A stretch of 64,000 nt of DNA from positions 3,720,001 to 3,784,000 of the forward strand of contig OY781919.1 in NCBI GenBank assembly GCA_963677215.1, given 5' to 3'. A model generated the notes under the pieces. That model was not told the origin of the DNA. It did not search any database and saw only the letters and a program-made list of their open reading frames with translations. The stretch's first letter is position 1. Every line of letters starts with the position of its first letter. Of the stretch, positions 40,575 through 49,466 are shown in pieces. The position numbers and the translations under genes were made by a program. Source of the stretch: G963676795 sp963677215 (GTDB taxonomy: Bacteria; Desulfobacterota; Desulfuromonadia; Desulfuromonadales; Geopsychrobacteraceae).

Positions 40575-42857
40575 ATGCCACTGACACAGAAAACCACACC
40601 GATCTCAACCATCCGCGAACGCTGCCGGATCTGCTATGCCTGCGTGCGCAACTGCCCGACCAAGGCGATCGGCATCTTCAAAGACGCCGCTGAAATCATT
40701 CCACATCGCTGTATCGGCTGCGGTACTTGCATCCAGTCCTGCTCCCAGAATGCCAAGGTTCTCAACGATGCGATCCAGGACACGGAGAAACTCCTCAACG
40801 GCCCGTTCCCCGTTGTCGCCGTACTGGGCTGCTCCTTTACTGCCTTCTTCCACGACCTGAATCCCGCCAGAATGGTCACTGCCCTCCACCAGCTCGGCTT
40901 TGACGAGGTCCTCGAGGGGGCTGCCGGCGCCGAACTGATCGCCCCGGAATATCGCCGCTCCATCGAAGAACACCACGAGACCCCGCAGATATCGAGCCAC
41001 TGCCCGTCTATCATCGACCTGATCGAAAAACACTACCCCCAACTATTGAAGAATCTGGTCCCCGTTGTTTCGCCGATGATCGCCATTGGCCGCTTTATCA
41101 AAAGCCATCGCGGAGCCAACACCAGGGTCGTCTATATCAGCTCCTGCATCGGCGGAAAATTTGAAATCCTCTCGGAGGAGGTCGACGATGCGATCGACAC
41201 GGTGCTGACCTACGCAGAGTTGAATCTGATGCTCAAGGTGCGCAAAATTGATCCGTTCCGCCTGAAAAAGACACCGATTTCCGGGCGCCCCACCAGCAAA
41301 GGTCGCAGCTTCTCGATCATCGGCGGGCCGACGCATAACTTCGATTTCAACAACGATCGCCTTGACCCCGACTTCATTTCCACCGTCGGCGAACAGAACA
41401 GCCTCGACGTCATCCGCGACCTGGCCGCCGAACGGCTTAAACCCAAATTTGTCGATGTCAGATTCTGCAAAAACGGCTGCATCGGCGGACCCGGACGCAC
41501 CAATCGCCTGACCTCTTTCTCGAAGCGCAACCTGATCTTCAACTACATTCACCAGGAGATCCCCTATGCGACTGCGCCCCACTATCTGAGCGACAAAGAA
41601 ATCGATCTGAGACGCAACTTCAGCAACAGGATGCAGGTCATGGACCGTCCGAGCGGCGAAATGATCAAGAGAATCCTGCTCGAAACCGACAAATTCAGCG
41701 AAAACGATGAACTGAATTGCGGCAGTTGCGGCTACCCAACCTGTCGTGAACATGCGATCGCCGCCTATCAGGGCCTCGCCGACAAAAAGATGTGCCTCCC
41801 CTACTCGATTCGCCGTCTCGAACAGGACAGAACCAAGCTGGAACAGCAGTATGAACTGGCCAGACGCGCCCTCGACCAGCAGCATGCAGGAACCCGTATC
41901 ATTGGCGCCGACCGACACACCCAAGAAGTTCTACATCTGATCAAACAGGTCGGCCCGACCCCGACAACGGTCCTGATTCGCGGCGAAAGCGGCACCGGCA
42001 AGGAATTGACAGCGAGGGAAATCCACAAGGCCAGCCAGCGGGCTGACCGGCCGTTGCTGACCGTCAACTGTACGACCCTGACCGACAACCTGCTTGAGAG
42101 TGAGCTTTTCGGCCACAAGAAGGGGGCCTTTACCGGCGCAATTACCGACAAGAAAGGGCTGTTCGAAACAGCCAGTGGCGGCACCATCTTCCTCGATGAA
42201 ATCGGCGATATCTCTCCAAAACTGCAGGCGGAACTGCTGCGAGTGCTTGATAACGGAGAGATAAAACCGGTCGGCAGCACCAAAACAATCAAGGTCGACA
42301 TCAGGGTCATAGCCGCAACCAACCGCATCCTGGAAGACGGGATCAGTGAAGGCTGGTTCAGAGAAGACCTGTTCTATAGGCTAAATGTTTTTACTATCAC
42401 CCTGCCACCACTGCGCAGTCGACTGTCCGCTCTGCCCCAACTGATCGATCACTTTATTGTCACCATTGCCGGCAAACTGAACAAGCCGGTCCACAATATC
42501 GACGACAATGCCAGACGAGCCCTGTCCTGCTATCACTGGCCAGGCAATATCCGCGAGCTGCAGAATATCATCGAACGGGCAATTGTCCTGTCCTCCGATG
42601 AAACAATCCACCTTGAACAGCTGCCAAATGCGGTTGCCGGACTGATCGCCGGCAGCGAAACAGCCCTCGACCTCGACAACAATCTGCAAGTCCGCCGCCA
42701 GCAGCAACTGGGCAAAGTGGAAGCAGAACTGTTGAACCGCCTGCTCAAGGAAACGGGCGGCAACGTGACAAAAGCAGCAAAACTGGCAGCGATCCCGCGC
42801 AGAACCTTCTATCGTATCATGGAGCGAAACAGAATCTCGGCACAGGACTTCAAGTAG
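40575..42857 (+). CDS. Sigma-54 activator with ferredoxin and [FeFe]-hydrogenase-like sensor domains
   Basis: 760 aa. Order: two [4Fe-4S] ferredoxin motifs (C17-x2-C-x2-C-x3-C27 and C46-x2-C-x2-C-x3-C56); [FeFe]-hydrogenase large-subunit domain (about 80-370) with HCPS (C143), SSCIGGKFE (C191) and FCKNGCIGG (C298, C302); a further Fe-S motif CGSCGYPTC with C407; coiled coil (411-437); AAA+ sigma-54 module with GESGTGKE, GAFTGA and FLDEIGD; and a C-terminal Fis-type helix-turn-helix (NVTKAAKLAAIPRRTFYRIM). The four cysteines that hold the H-cluster in hydrogenases are kept; the proton-relay Cys is His142, as expected of a sensor rather than a catalyst. It probably senses H2 or redox state and activates sigma-54 promoters; the nearest is at 43038. 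Confidence 0.9.
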   Translation: MPLTQKTTPISTIRERCRICYACVRNCPTKAIGIFKDAAEIIPHRCIGCGTCIQSCSQNAKVLNDAIQDTEKLLNGPFPVVAVLGCSFTAFFHDLNPARMVTALHQLGFDEVLEGAAGAELIAPEYRRSIEEHHETPQISSHCPSIIDLIEKHYPQLLKNLVPVVSPMIAIGRFIKSHRGANTRVVYISSCIGGKFEILSEEVDDAIDTVLTYAELNLMLKVRKIDPFRLKKTPISGRPTSKGRSFSIIGGPTHNFDFNNDRLDPDFISTVGEQNSLDVIRDLAAERLKPKFVDVRFCKNGCIGGPGRTNRLTSFSKRNLIFNYIHQEIPYATAPHYLSDKEIDLRRNFSNRMQVMDRPSGEMIKRILLETDKFSENDELNCGSCGYPTCREHAIAAYQGLADKKMCLPYSIRRLEQDRTKLEQQYELARRALDQQHAGTRIIGADRHTQEVLHLIKQVGPTPTTVLIRGESGTGKELTAREIHKASQRADRPLLTVNCTTLTDNLLESELFGHKKGAFTGAITDKKGLFETASGGTIFLDEIGDISPKLQAELLRVLDNGEIKPVGSTKTIKVDIRVIAATNRILEDGISEGWFREDLFYRLNVFTITLPPLRSRLSALPQLIDHFIVTIAGKLNKPVHNIDDNARRALSCYHWPGNIRELQNIIERAIVLSSDETIHLEQLPNAVAGLIAGSETALDLDNNLQVRRQQQLGKVEAELLNRLLKETGGNVTKAAKLAAIPRRTFYRIMERNRISAQDFK

Positions 42858-42858
42858 A

Positions 42859-42907
42859 TGTGCCACTCCCTGCACATAAAGATCCTCATTGAGCCATCAG
42901 CGGCACA
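42859..42907. promoter_or_regulatory. Tandem upstream activator sites
   Basis: Two 18-bp sites, TGTGCCACTCCCTGCACA (42859-42876) and TGAGCCATCAGCGGCACA (42890-42907), start 31 bp apart (three helical turns). They resemble the site in the regulator's own promoter (40522). They are centred about 196 and 165 bp before the predicted start at 43064, the usual range for sigma-54 activator binding. The first begins 2 nt after the regulator's stop codon. Confidence 0.6.
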
Positions 42908-43037
42908 TAATTCTAAAATTAAAATAAAAGCATAGGCTCACACACAGCGCCAGCAAGAAAGAAATAGTACAGGAGACAGGGAGCTTTAATGGATAGATGT
43001 CGACATTTTTTCAGCTTTTTTGCCGAAATCCAAAAAC

Positions 43038-43053
43038 TGGCACACTTCCTGCG
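43038..43053 (+). promoter_or_regulatory. rpoN site: Sigma-54 (-24/-12) promoter
   Basis: TGGCACACTTCCTGCG: GG and GC are exactly 10 nt apart, with TGGCAC matching the -24 consensus. Predicted transcription start near 43064. An AT-rich stretch (42909-42929) lies between it and the activator sites and could favour looping. Confidence 0.75.
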
Positions 43054-43063
43054 TATAACAACG

Positions 43064-43159
43064 GCACATGTACGGGGTAAGACCGTTCCCGCCCGGACGG
43101 TTTTCAGTATATCCCTTTTAACCGCCAAGGAACCTCTCTCCCCTTGGCGGTATTTTTTT
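43064..43159 (+). ncRNA. Candidate sigma-54-dependent small RNA of about 96 nt
   Basis: The transcript predicted from the -24/-12 promoter would contain hairpin 1, ACCGTTC/GGACGGT (43082-43101; T-G pair allowed) with a C-rich loop, and a perfect 10-bp terminator stem, ACCGCCAAGG (43121-43130) with CCTTGGCGGT (43142-43151), loop AACCTCTCTCC, followed by ATTTTTTTA. The C/U-rich loops could pair with Shine-Dalgarno sequences. A 17-codon frame (ATG 43068 to TAA 43121) lacks room for a ribosome site. The ptsP gene has a separate -10 further on. Not matched to any known RNA family by eye. Confidence 0.65.
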
Positions 43160-43194
43160 ACCCTTTTTAATTCGCTTATGATTGTCAGTTAAGA

Positions 43195-43200
43195 TATAAT
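43195..43200 (+). promoter_or_regulatory. -10 element upstream of ptsP
   Basis: A consensus TATAAT at 43195-43200, about 43 nt before the ptsP start and beyond the small RNA terminator; the -35 (TTCGCT at 43171-43176) is poor. It implies that ptsP is transcribed independently of the sigma-54 promoter. Confidence 0.45.
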
Positions 43201-43242
43201 AACCACTCATTCTGAACCTATTTCTATGATTCTTGTCTGCCA

Positions 43243-45585
43243 ATGAAATCGACCCAATCAAAGAAATCTGACCGCCGCCTTGGCCTGAGCACCCTGCAGG
43301 ACATCAGCGCGATCATTCTCAAGTCTCACGACCTCAACGAAACCATCACCAATATCGTTGATCTCGTTGCCCAAAGAGCGAAGTCGGACGTCTGCTCTCT
43401 CTACCTGCTCGACAGTGACAACCTGACCCTCACCTTGCGGGCGACCAGAGGTCTCGATAAGGCAGCGATTGGAAAAGTCAGCCTGAAAATCGGCGAAGGC
43501 CTTACCGGTACAGTTGCGGCCGAGAAGCAGGTACTGGCTCTCCAGGAACCACAGAACCATCCAGCCTACCGCTACTTCTCGGAAACAGGCGAAGAGAAAT
43601 TTCACACCTTTGTCGGAATTCCGCTCCTTGACAGGAATCACGCTATCGGCGTCCTGGTTATCCAGACCAAGATTTCGCACGATTTTAGCGAAGAAGAACT
43701 AGCCACCTTATCGACCATTGCCTTTCAGGTCGCCTCGATCGTCGTTAACGCACGCCTGCTCGATGCCATCGACCAGTTCCAACTGCCCATGCTGGAACCA
43801 GCCGAACCACAGCTGGAATCAGTCGATGCAGCCCTGGACGCGCAACCCCAGACAATCCGCGGCAAATCGGCCTATCCGGGAGTCGCCATCGGTCCAGCTA
43901 ATGTCATTGACCAGAAGTACGGCTTTGCCGATATCCTTGAAGAATGCGACGTTGATTCCGAGCACGAAACCCGCCTGCTCGACAAAGCCCTGCGCCAGAC
44001 TCGGATCCAGACCCTGTATCTGGAAAAGCGCGTTGCCGAAAAGCTGACCCAGGAAGACGCGGCCATATTCCACACCCACCTGATGATTCTCGAAGACCGC
44101 GGCTTTATCGATCGCCTGCACAGCAAAATCGACGCAGGGCACAGCGCGCCATACGCGCTGAAAAAAGTTATCGGCGACTATATCGACGCTTTCGGCCAGA
44201 TGGAGGACGCCTACCTGCGCGAGCGAGCTGCGGATATGGAAGATATCGGTCGGCGGCTGCTTGCCAACCTGACCGGCAAACCGACCGACGGCCTGCACCT
44301 CAACCACCCCGGCATCCTGGTCGCCAAACGCCTGCTTCCTTCCGATATGGCGATTCTCGACCACGAAAAGATCCAGGGAATGATTCTCGAGTCGAATGAA
44401 GCCAATGCCCATTCGGTAATCATGGCCAAGGCGCTGGGCATTCCTGCGGTTATCGGCGTCAAAGGCGCAACCTCACTGATCCAGCCCGATGTCACGGTCA
44501 TCCTGGATGCCAACACCGGAACTGTCTACCAAAATCCGCATCCGACCGTCATCGAGGAATATCAGCGCCTCGAACAGGACCGCCAACAGGAACAGGAGCG
44601 GCTCAGCTGCCTGCGTGATCTTCCCGCCGAAACAAGCGACAGGGTAAAGATCAGCCTGCGTGCCAACATCGGCCTGGTCAGTGACGTCAGCATCGCCCAG
44701 CAGAACGGCGCCGAAGGCGTCGGGCTGTACCGTACCGAATTCCCCTACATGACGAGGAAATCATTTCCAGATCGTCAGGACCAGTACCTGCTCTACAAGC
44801 GTATCATCCAGGAGTTCGACGGCCTGCCGGTTACCATCCGCACCCTGGATATCGGCGGAGACAAGGTCCTCCCCTATTTCGCCATGCCGGACGAGGATAA
44901 TCCATTCATGGGCTGGCGTTCCGTGCGAATCAGCCTGGAAAACAGGCAGATCTTTCAGACCCAGATCGAAGCCATCCTGATGGCTGCGCTCCACGGCCCG
45001 GTCAAGCTGCTCTTTCCAATGATCTCAAACATGGAAGAGATACGGACCTGCAAGGAGATCGTCGAGACAGCAAAGCAATCGTTGCGCAACGAAGGAATCC
45101 CCTTCTCTGACAAGGTTCCGCTCGGGGCCATGATTGAAGTCCCCGCAGCGGTGCGCATCGCCCGCCACCTGGCCAAGGAAGTCGACTTCTTCGCCTTGGG
45201 CACCAACGACCTGATCCAGTATCTGCTGGCAGCAGACCGCTCGAATTCCAAGGTCGAAAAATACTACGACCCCCTGCATCCGGCTGTCATGCTCTCGCTT
45301 CACGGCATTGCCGAAGCCGCCCGTGAGCAGAATATCAGCGTCTGCGTCTGCGGCGAAATGGCGACCGATCCGATCTGCCTGTACGCCATGATCGGACTGG
45401 GGATACACGAATTTTCGCTGTCAGCCCCCTATATACCGCAACTGAAATATCTGATCAGGCGCATCAGCTCAGAGCAGGCTCAAGCCGTCGCCGGCCAGGC
45501 CCTCGACAAGGCAGACAGCCAGGAGATTCGTTCACTACTGGAAGCCGCCGTCGCAGATCTGCCGGAGTCCCCGCTCCCTAACTGA
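43243..45585 (+). CDS. ptsP: Phosphoenolpyruvate-protein phosphotransferase PtsP (GAF-containing enzyme I, PTS-Ntr)
   Basis: 780 aa. An N-terminal GAF domain (about 15-175; SLKIGEGLTGTVAAEKQVLALQEPQNHP) precedes the enzyme I domains: the phosphohistidine H390 in NEANAHSVIMAKALGIPAV, then the PEP-binding barrel (GAEGVGLYRTEFPYM, DIGGDKVLPYF, NPFMGWRSVRISL, LFPMISNMEEI, GAMIEVPAA, FFALGTNDLIQYLLAADR, VCGEMA). It phosphorylates NPr from PEP and starts the nitrogen PTS, which often signals to sigma-54 systems. ATG at 43243 with a weak ribosome site. NPr and EIIA-Ntr genes are not in the window. Confidence 0.94.
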   Translation: MKSTQSKKSDRRLGLSTLQDISAIILKSHDLNETITNIVDLVAQRAKSDVCSLYLLDSDNLTLTLRATRGLDKAAIGKVSLKIGEGLTGTVAAEKQVLALQEPQNHPAYRYFSETGEEKFHTFVGIPLLDRNHAIGVLVIQTKISHDFSEEELATLSTIAFQVASIVVNARLLDAIDQFQLPMLEPAEPQLESVDAALDAQPQTIRGKSAYPGVAIGPANVIDQKYGFADILEECDVDSEHETRLLDKALRQTRIQTLYLEKRVAEKLTQEDAAIFHTHLMILEDRGFIDRLHSKIDAGHSAPYALKKVIGDYIDAFGQMEDAYLRERAADMEDIGRRLLANLTGKPTDGLHLNHPGILVAKRLLPSDMAILDHEKIQGMILESNEANAHSVIMAKALGIPAVIGVKGATSLIQPDVTVILDANTGTVYQNPHPTVIEEYQRLEQDRQQEQERLSCLRDLPAETSDRVKISLRANIGLVSDVSIAQQNGAEGVGLYRTEFPYMTRKSFPDRQDQYLLYKRIIQEFDGLPVTIRTLDIGGDKVLPYFAMPDEDNPFMGWRSVRISLENRQIFQTQIEAILMAALHGPVKLLFPMISNMEEIRTCKEIVETAKQSLRNEGIPFSDKVPLGAMIEVPAAVRIARHLAKEVDFFALGTNDLIQYLLAADRSNSKVEKYYDPLHPAVMLSLHGIAEAAREQNISVCVCGEMATDPICLYAMIGLGIHEFSLSAPYIPQLKYLIRRISSEQAQAVAGQALDKADSQEIRSLLEAAVADLPESPLPN

Positions 45586-45668
45586 TACCAACCCCGCCCC
45601 TCCTCTCAGAGCGGGAGCGCAAGAGCACGACTCGAAATCCAGAGAGACAAAGTGCAAGTTGTCACAAG

Positions 45669-45704
45669 AAAAAAAGGCCGAAGCGAAAAATCGCTTCGGC
45701 CTTT
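45669..45704. terminator. Terminator between ptsP and pyruvate carboxylase
   Basis: A 14-bp stem, AAAGGCCGAAGCGA (45673-45686) with TCGCTTCGGCCTTT (45691-45704), loop AAAA. The minus strand continues with a U-run of seven, so it is strongest for the carboxylase gene but can also stop ptsP. Confidence 0.88.
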
Positions 45705-45734
45705 CAATTCATACCAGTCTTACCCAGAGGAGGG

Positions 45735-48700
45735 TCAATCCACAATCACCAGCAGGTCCCCCTGATCAACCTGATCCCCTTCACCAAAGAGCAGTTCGGA
45801 GACCACACCATTCTTTTTCGCCTTGACGTTGGTTTCCATCTTCATCGCTTCGGTAACCAGCAGAACATCTCCAGCCGAGACCTCATCTCCAGCCTTGACC
45901 ATGACCTTGAAGATCTTGCCCGGCATCGGCGCACCGACCTCATGACCATTGTCAGGATCAGCCTTACGGTTGCTGGCGATCTCAGTTTCTACGGAACGGT
46001 CACGCACTGTAGTACTACGCGGCTCGCCGTTCAATTCAAAATAGATAAATCTGGTACCATCTTCACGCACCCGTCCGATGGCATTCAACTTGACGATCAG
46101 GGTCTTCCCCGGCTGAATCTCGATATTGACTTCGTCGCCTATATCCAGCCCGTAAAAAAACAGCGGCGTCGGCAGCAGCGACGTATCGCCATACTCCTGA
46201 CGGAAACGATCGAACTCCTCGTAAACACCTGGATAGAGAACTGCGGAAAGAACCTCGCGCTCCGGCAGGTCATGCCCCAGCTTCTTCTCCAGCTCTCCCT
46301 TCCTGGTAACAAAATCGATCGGCTCGAGCAATTCTCCCGGACGGCAGGTCAGCGGCTTTTCTCCCTTGAGGATAATCTTCTGCAGTTCGTAAGGGAAGCC
46401 ACCGTACGGCTGACCAATCATCCCCTTGAAGAAATCGACGACACTCTGCGGAAAGGTCAGATCCTGCCCTCTACGGTAGACGTCTTCCGGTTGCAGATTG
46501 TTCTGCACCATGTACAACGCCATGTCACCGACGATCTTGGAAGACGGCGTAACCTTGACCAGATCACCGAACATGTCGTTGACCTTGCGATACATCCGCT
46601 TGCACTCTTCCCAACGATGACCAAGACCGAATCCTTCAACCTGCGGCTTGTAGTTTGAATATTGGCCGCCCGGTATTTCATGCTCATAAACCTGGGCTGT
46701 ACCGCTGCGCAGCTCCGACTCAAACGGCGCATAGTAGGTCCGGCAGGTCTCCCAGTAGTTGGCCAGCTGCTGCAATCCCTCACGATCCAGCTTCGGATCC
46801 CACATGGTCCCTTCCAGAGCGGAAAGCAGAGCATTCATATTCGGCTGCGCGGTCAGGCCGGAAACCGACGAGAGCGAGGCATCAACGATGTCACATCCGG
46901 CCTGGGTCGCCTGCAGCAGCATCGCACCGGCATTACTGGAGGTATCGTGGGTATGCAGATGGATCGGCAGCCCAACCTCGTTTTTGAGAGCCTTGACCAG
47001 CTTCTCTGCGGCAAACGGCTTGATCAGTCCGGCCATATCCTTGATAGCAAGGATATGCGCGCCCATCTTCTCAAGCTCTTTGGCCATGTTGACATAATAG
47101 CTCAGCGGATACTTGTCACGCTTTGGATCGAGAATGTCGCCGGTATAACAGATCGCCGCTTCACAGAGCGCATTATTCTTGCGCACCGCCTCCATGGCCA
47201 CCTGCATCCCTTTGGTCCAGTTCAGCGAATCGAAGACCCGGAAGACATCGATCCCTCCCTGGGCAGCTTTGGCAACGAACTCCTGGACGACATTATCGGG
47301 ATAGTTGGTGTAACCGACGGCATTGGAGCCGCGCAGTAGCATCTGAAAGAGGATATTCGGAATCTTCTCACGTAGCCGGTCAAGCCGCTCCCAGGGATCT
47401 TCATGGAGGAAACGCATGGCAACGTCAAAGGTTGCACCGCCCCACATCTCGAGCGAGAACAGTCCGCCGCCAAGATGGGCGGTTGCCTCGGCAATGCGCT
47501 CCAGATCAAAGGTCCGGAAACGGGTGGCCACCAGGGACTGATGGGCATCACGCATGGTCGTGTCAGAGATCAGCAGGTGTTTCTGATCTCGCGCCCACTG
47601 GGCCAGCCCCTCAGGGCCTTTTTCACGCAGAATATCGCGAGTTCCGCGCGGGTGTGGCTTACCGTAGGGGATAGATGGAATTTCAGGCTCGCGCAAACCG
47701 GAAAAATGCAGGGCCTTTGCCGGCGCAATCCCACCGAAGCCATTGACCGTCACATCTCCGATATAGTTGAGAATCTTATTGGCGCGGTCCTTCTTGACCG
47801 CCATTTCGAACAGCTCCGGATGCTGATCGATAAACGAGGTATCGCACTTCCCTTCCAGAAAGGTCGGGTGGGTGACAACATTCTCAAGAAAACCGATATT
47901 GGTCTTGACGCCGCGGATCCGAAACTCTTGCAGAGCGCGGTGCATGATCTGCGCAGCATCATGGAAGGTCAGCGACCAGGTTGAGGTCTTGACCAGCAGG
48001 GAGTCGTAGTGCGGCGTAATAACGGCACCCGAATAACCAGCAGCTGCATCAAGACGCACGCCGAAACCGGCCGGCGAACGATAGGCCTTGATCGTCCCGA
48101 AATCAGGTGAAAAGCTGTTGGTCGGGTCCTCTGTCGTAATCCGACACTGGATCGCATAACCGCGCAGCTCGATATCGTCCTGCCCCTTGATACCGATCTG
48201 GGGATCTGACAGCTTGTACCCTTCAGCAACCCGGATCTGGGCGGAAACCAGGTTACGCATGGTGACCAGCTCGGTGACAGTATGCTCAACCTGGATGCGT
48301 GGATTGACCTCGATAAAGTAGAAGTTTCCGTCCTTGTCCATCAGGAATTCGACGGTACCGGCATTGATGTAACCGACCTCACTACCGATTCTCAATGCGT
48401 ACTCACAGAGTTCCTGGCGTTTTTCTTCAGTCAGATAAAGAGAAGGAGCGATCTCGATAACCTTCTGGTGACGACGCTGGATCGAACAGTCGCGCTCGTA
48501 GAAATGTACCAGGTTGCCGTGCTTGTCGCCGAAGATCTGAACCTCGACATGCTTAGGCTTTTCAATATATTTTTCCAGAAAAACGGTCGCATCACCAAAG
48601 GCGGCCTTCGCTTCGGAAGCGGCGCTCTTCAGCCCTTCGAGAAGCTCCTTCTGGTTGTTGACGACGCGCATGCCGCGGCCGCCACCACCGGCACTCGCCT

Positions 48701-49187
48701 TGACTATAATCGGATAACCGCATGATTTGGCAAACTTGAGCGCCTCCTCCTCACTTCTTATCGGATTTTCGGTGCCAGGGACAATCGGCACTCCGGCAGC
48801 CAGGGCAACCTGACGGCCAGAAACCTTGTCGCCGAGGCGGCGCTGAATCTCGGGGGTTGGACCGATAAAAATGATGCCAGCCCTTTCGCAGGCCTCTGCG
48901 AAGTCGGCATTTTCAGACAAAAAGCCGTAGCCCGGATGAATTGCATCGACATCCTTTTTACGGGCAAGATCAATGATTTCGTCGATGGACAGATAAGCCT
49001 CGATCGGGCCCTTGCCTTTGCCCACCTGATAAGCTTCATCAGCCTTGTAACGGTGTAACGACAGGCGATCCTGCTCAGCGTAGATAGCGACCGTGGAAAT
49101 GCCCAGCTCCGCACAGGCACGAAAAATTCGAATCGCGATCTCACTGCGGTTCGCAACCATAATCTTTTTAATCTGTTTTACTGCCAT
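45735..49187 (-). CDS. pyc: Pyruvate carboxylase
   Basis: 1150 aa, the single-chain alpha4 type. Biotin carboxylase domain (1-460: GYGFLSENADFAEAC, KASAGGGGRGMR, FIEVNPRIQVEHTVTE), carboxyltransferase domain (about 535-830: DTTMRDAHQSLVATRFRT, MWGGATFDVAMRFLHEDPWERL, HLHTHDTSSNAGA), then the C-terminal biotin carrier with lysine in VTEAMKMETNVKA. It makes oxaloacetate from pyruvate, CO2 and ATP for anaplerosis and gluconeogenesis. ATG at 49187 with AGAGG 8 nt before. Confidence 0.97.
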   Translation of the reverse strand: MAVKQIKKIMVANRSEIAIRIFRACAELGISTVAIYAEQDRLSLHRYKADEAYQVGKGKGPIEAYLSIDEIIDLARKKDVDAIHPGYGFLSENADFAEACERAGIIFIGPTPEIQRRLGDKVSGRQVALAAGVPIVPGTENPIRSEEEALKFAKSCGYPIIVKASAGGGGRGMRVVNNQKELLEGLKSAASEAKAAFGDATVFLEKYIEKPKHVEVQIFGDKHGNLVHFYERDCSIQRRHQKVIEIAPSLYLTEEKRQELCEYALRIGSEVGYINAGTVEFLMDKDGNFYFIEVNPRIQVEHTVTELVTMRNLVSAQIRVAEGYKLSDPQIGIKGQDDIELRGYAIQCRITTEDPTNSFSPDFGTIKAYRSPAGFGVRLDAAAGYSGAVITPHYDSLLVKTSTWSLTFHDAAQIMHRALQEFRIRGVKTNIGFLENVVTHPTFLEGKCDTSFIDQHPELFEMAVKKDRANKILNYIGDVTVNGFGGIAPAKALHFSGLREPEIPSIPYGKPHPRGTRDILREKGPEGLAQWARDQKHLLISDTTMRDAHQSLVATRFRTFDLERIAEATAHLGGGLFSLEMWGGATFDVAMRFLHEDPWERLDRLREKIPNILFQMLLRGSNAVGYTNYPDNVVQEFVAKAAQGGIDVFRVFDSLNWTKGMQVAMEAVRKNNALCEAAICYTGDILDPKRDKYPLSYYVNMAKELEKMGAHILAIKDMAGLIKPFAAEKLVKALKNEVGLPIHLHTHDTSSNAGAMLLQATQAGCDIVDASLSSVSGLTAQPNMNALLSALEGTMWDPKLDREGLQQLANYWETCRTYYAPFESELRSGTAQVYEHEIPGGQYSNYKPQVEGFGLGHRWEECKRMYRKVNDMFGDLVKVTPSSKIVGDMALYMVQNNLQPEDVYRRGQDLTFPQSVVDFFKGMIGQPYGGFPYELQKIILKGEKPLTCRPGELLEPIDFVTRKGELEKKLGHDLPEREVLSAVLYPGVYEEFDRFRQEYGDTSLLPTPLFFYGLDIGDEVNIEIQPGKTLIVKLNAIGRVREDGTRFIYFELNGEPRSTTVRDRSVETEIASNRKADPDNGHEVGAPMPGKIFKVMVKAGDEVSAGDVLLVTEAMKMETNVKAKKNGVVSELLFGEGDQVDQGDLLVIVD

Positions 49188-49466
49188 AAAAAAAACCTCT
49201 CAAAAACCTGCTAAACACTAAAGCTATCTGCAGTCAAGGCACTCTTTCCTGCCTCAACTACACTCGGAGTTCTCCTAGAATATCAATTGCTTACAATTTC
49301 ATAAAAAAGGCATAAAAACAATAAAACAGCATTTTTGTCAAGCTAGAATGTTGTTTTATTTTCTTGTACGGCACGGGGTTTTTGTGAGTTTTTCAGCACA
49401 TTAGACAAGAATATAAAGAATATCAAGAGCCTAAAACAGATATGAGAAAAAACAATCGGAAAAGAT

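Noticed and set aside
41043..41924. 293-codon antisense frame inside the hydrogenase-like regulator
   Set aside because: Shadow of a GC-rich gene; the sense strand carries all conserved motifs.
43068..43121. 17-codon peptide inside the candidate small RNA
   Set aside because: Only about four bases precede the ATG after the predicted start, leaving no ribosome site; the region is dominated by RNA stems.
42989..43192. 67-codon frame covering the sigma-54 promoter and small RNA region
   Set aside because: It would run through the promoter and the terminator stem; composition is not coding-like.
49188..49466. Promoter for pyruvate carboxylase with TTGACA on the minus strand near 49336-49341
   Set aside because: A -35-like box is visible, but no -10 at the right spacing, so it was not listed.
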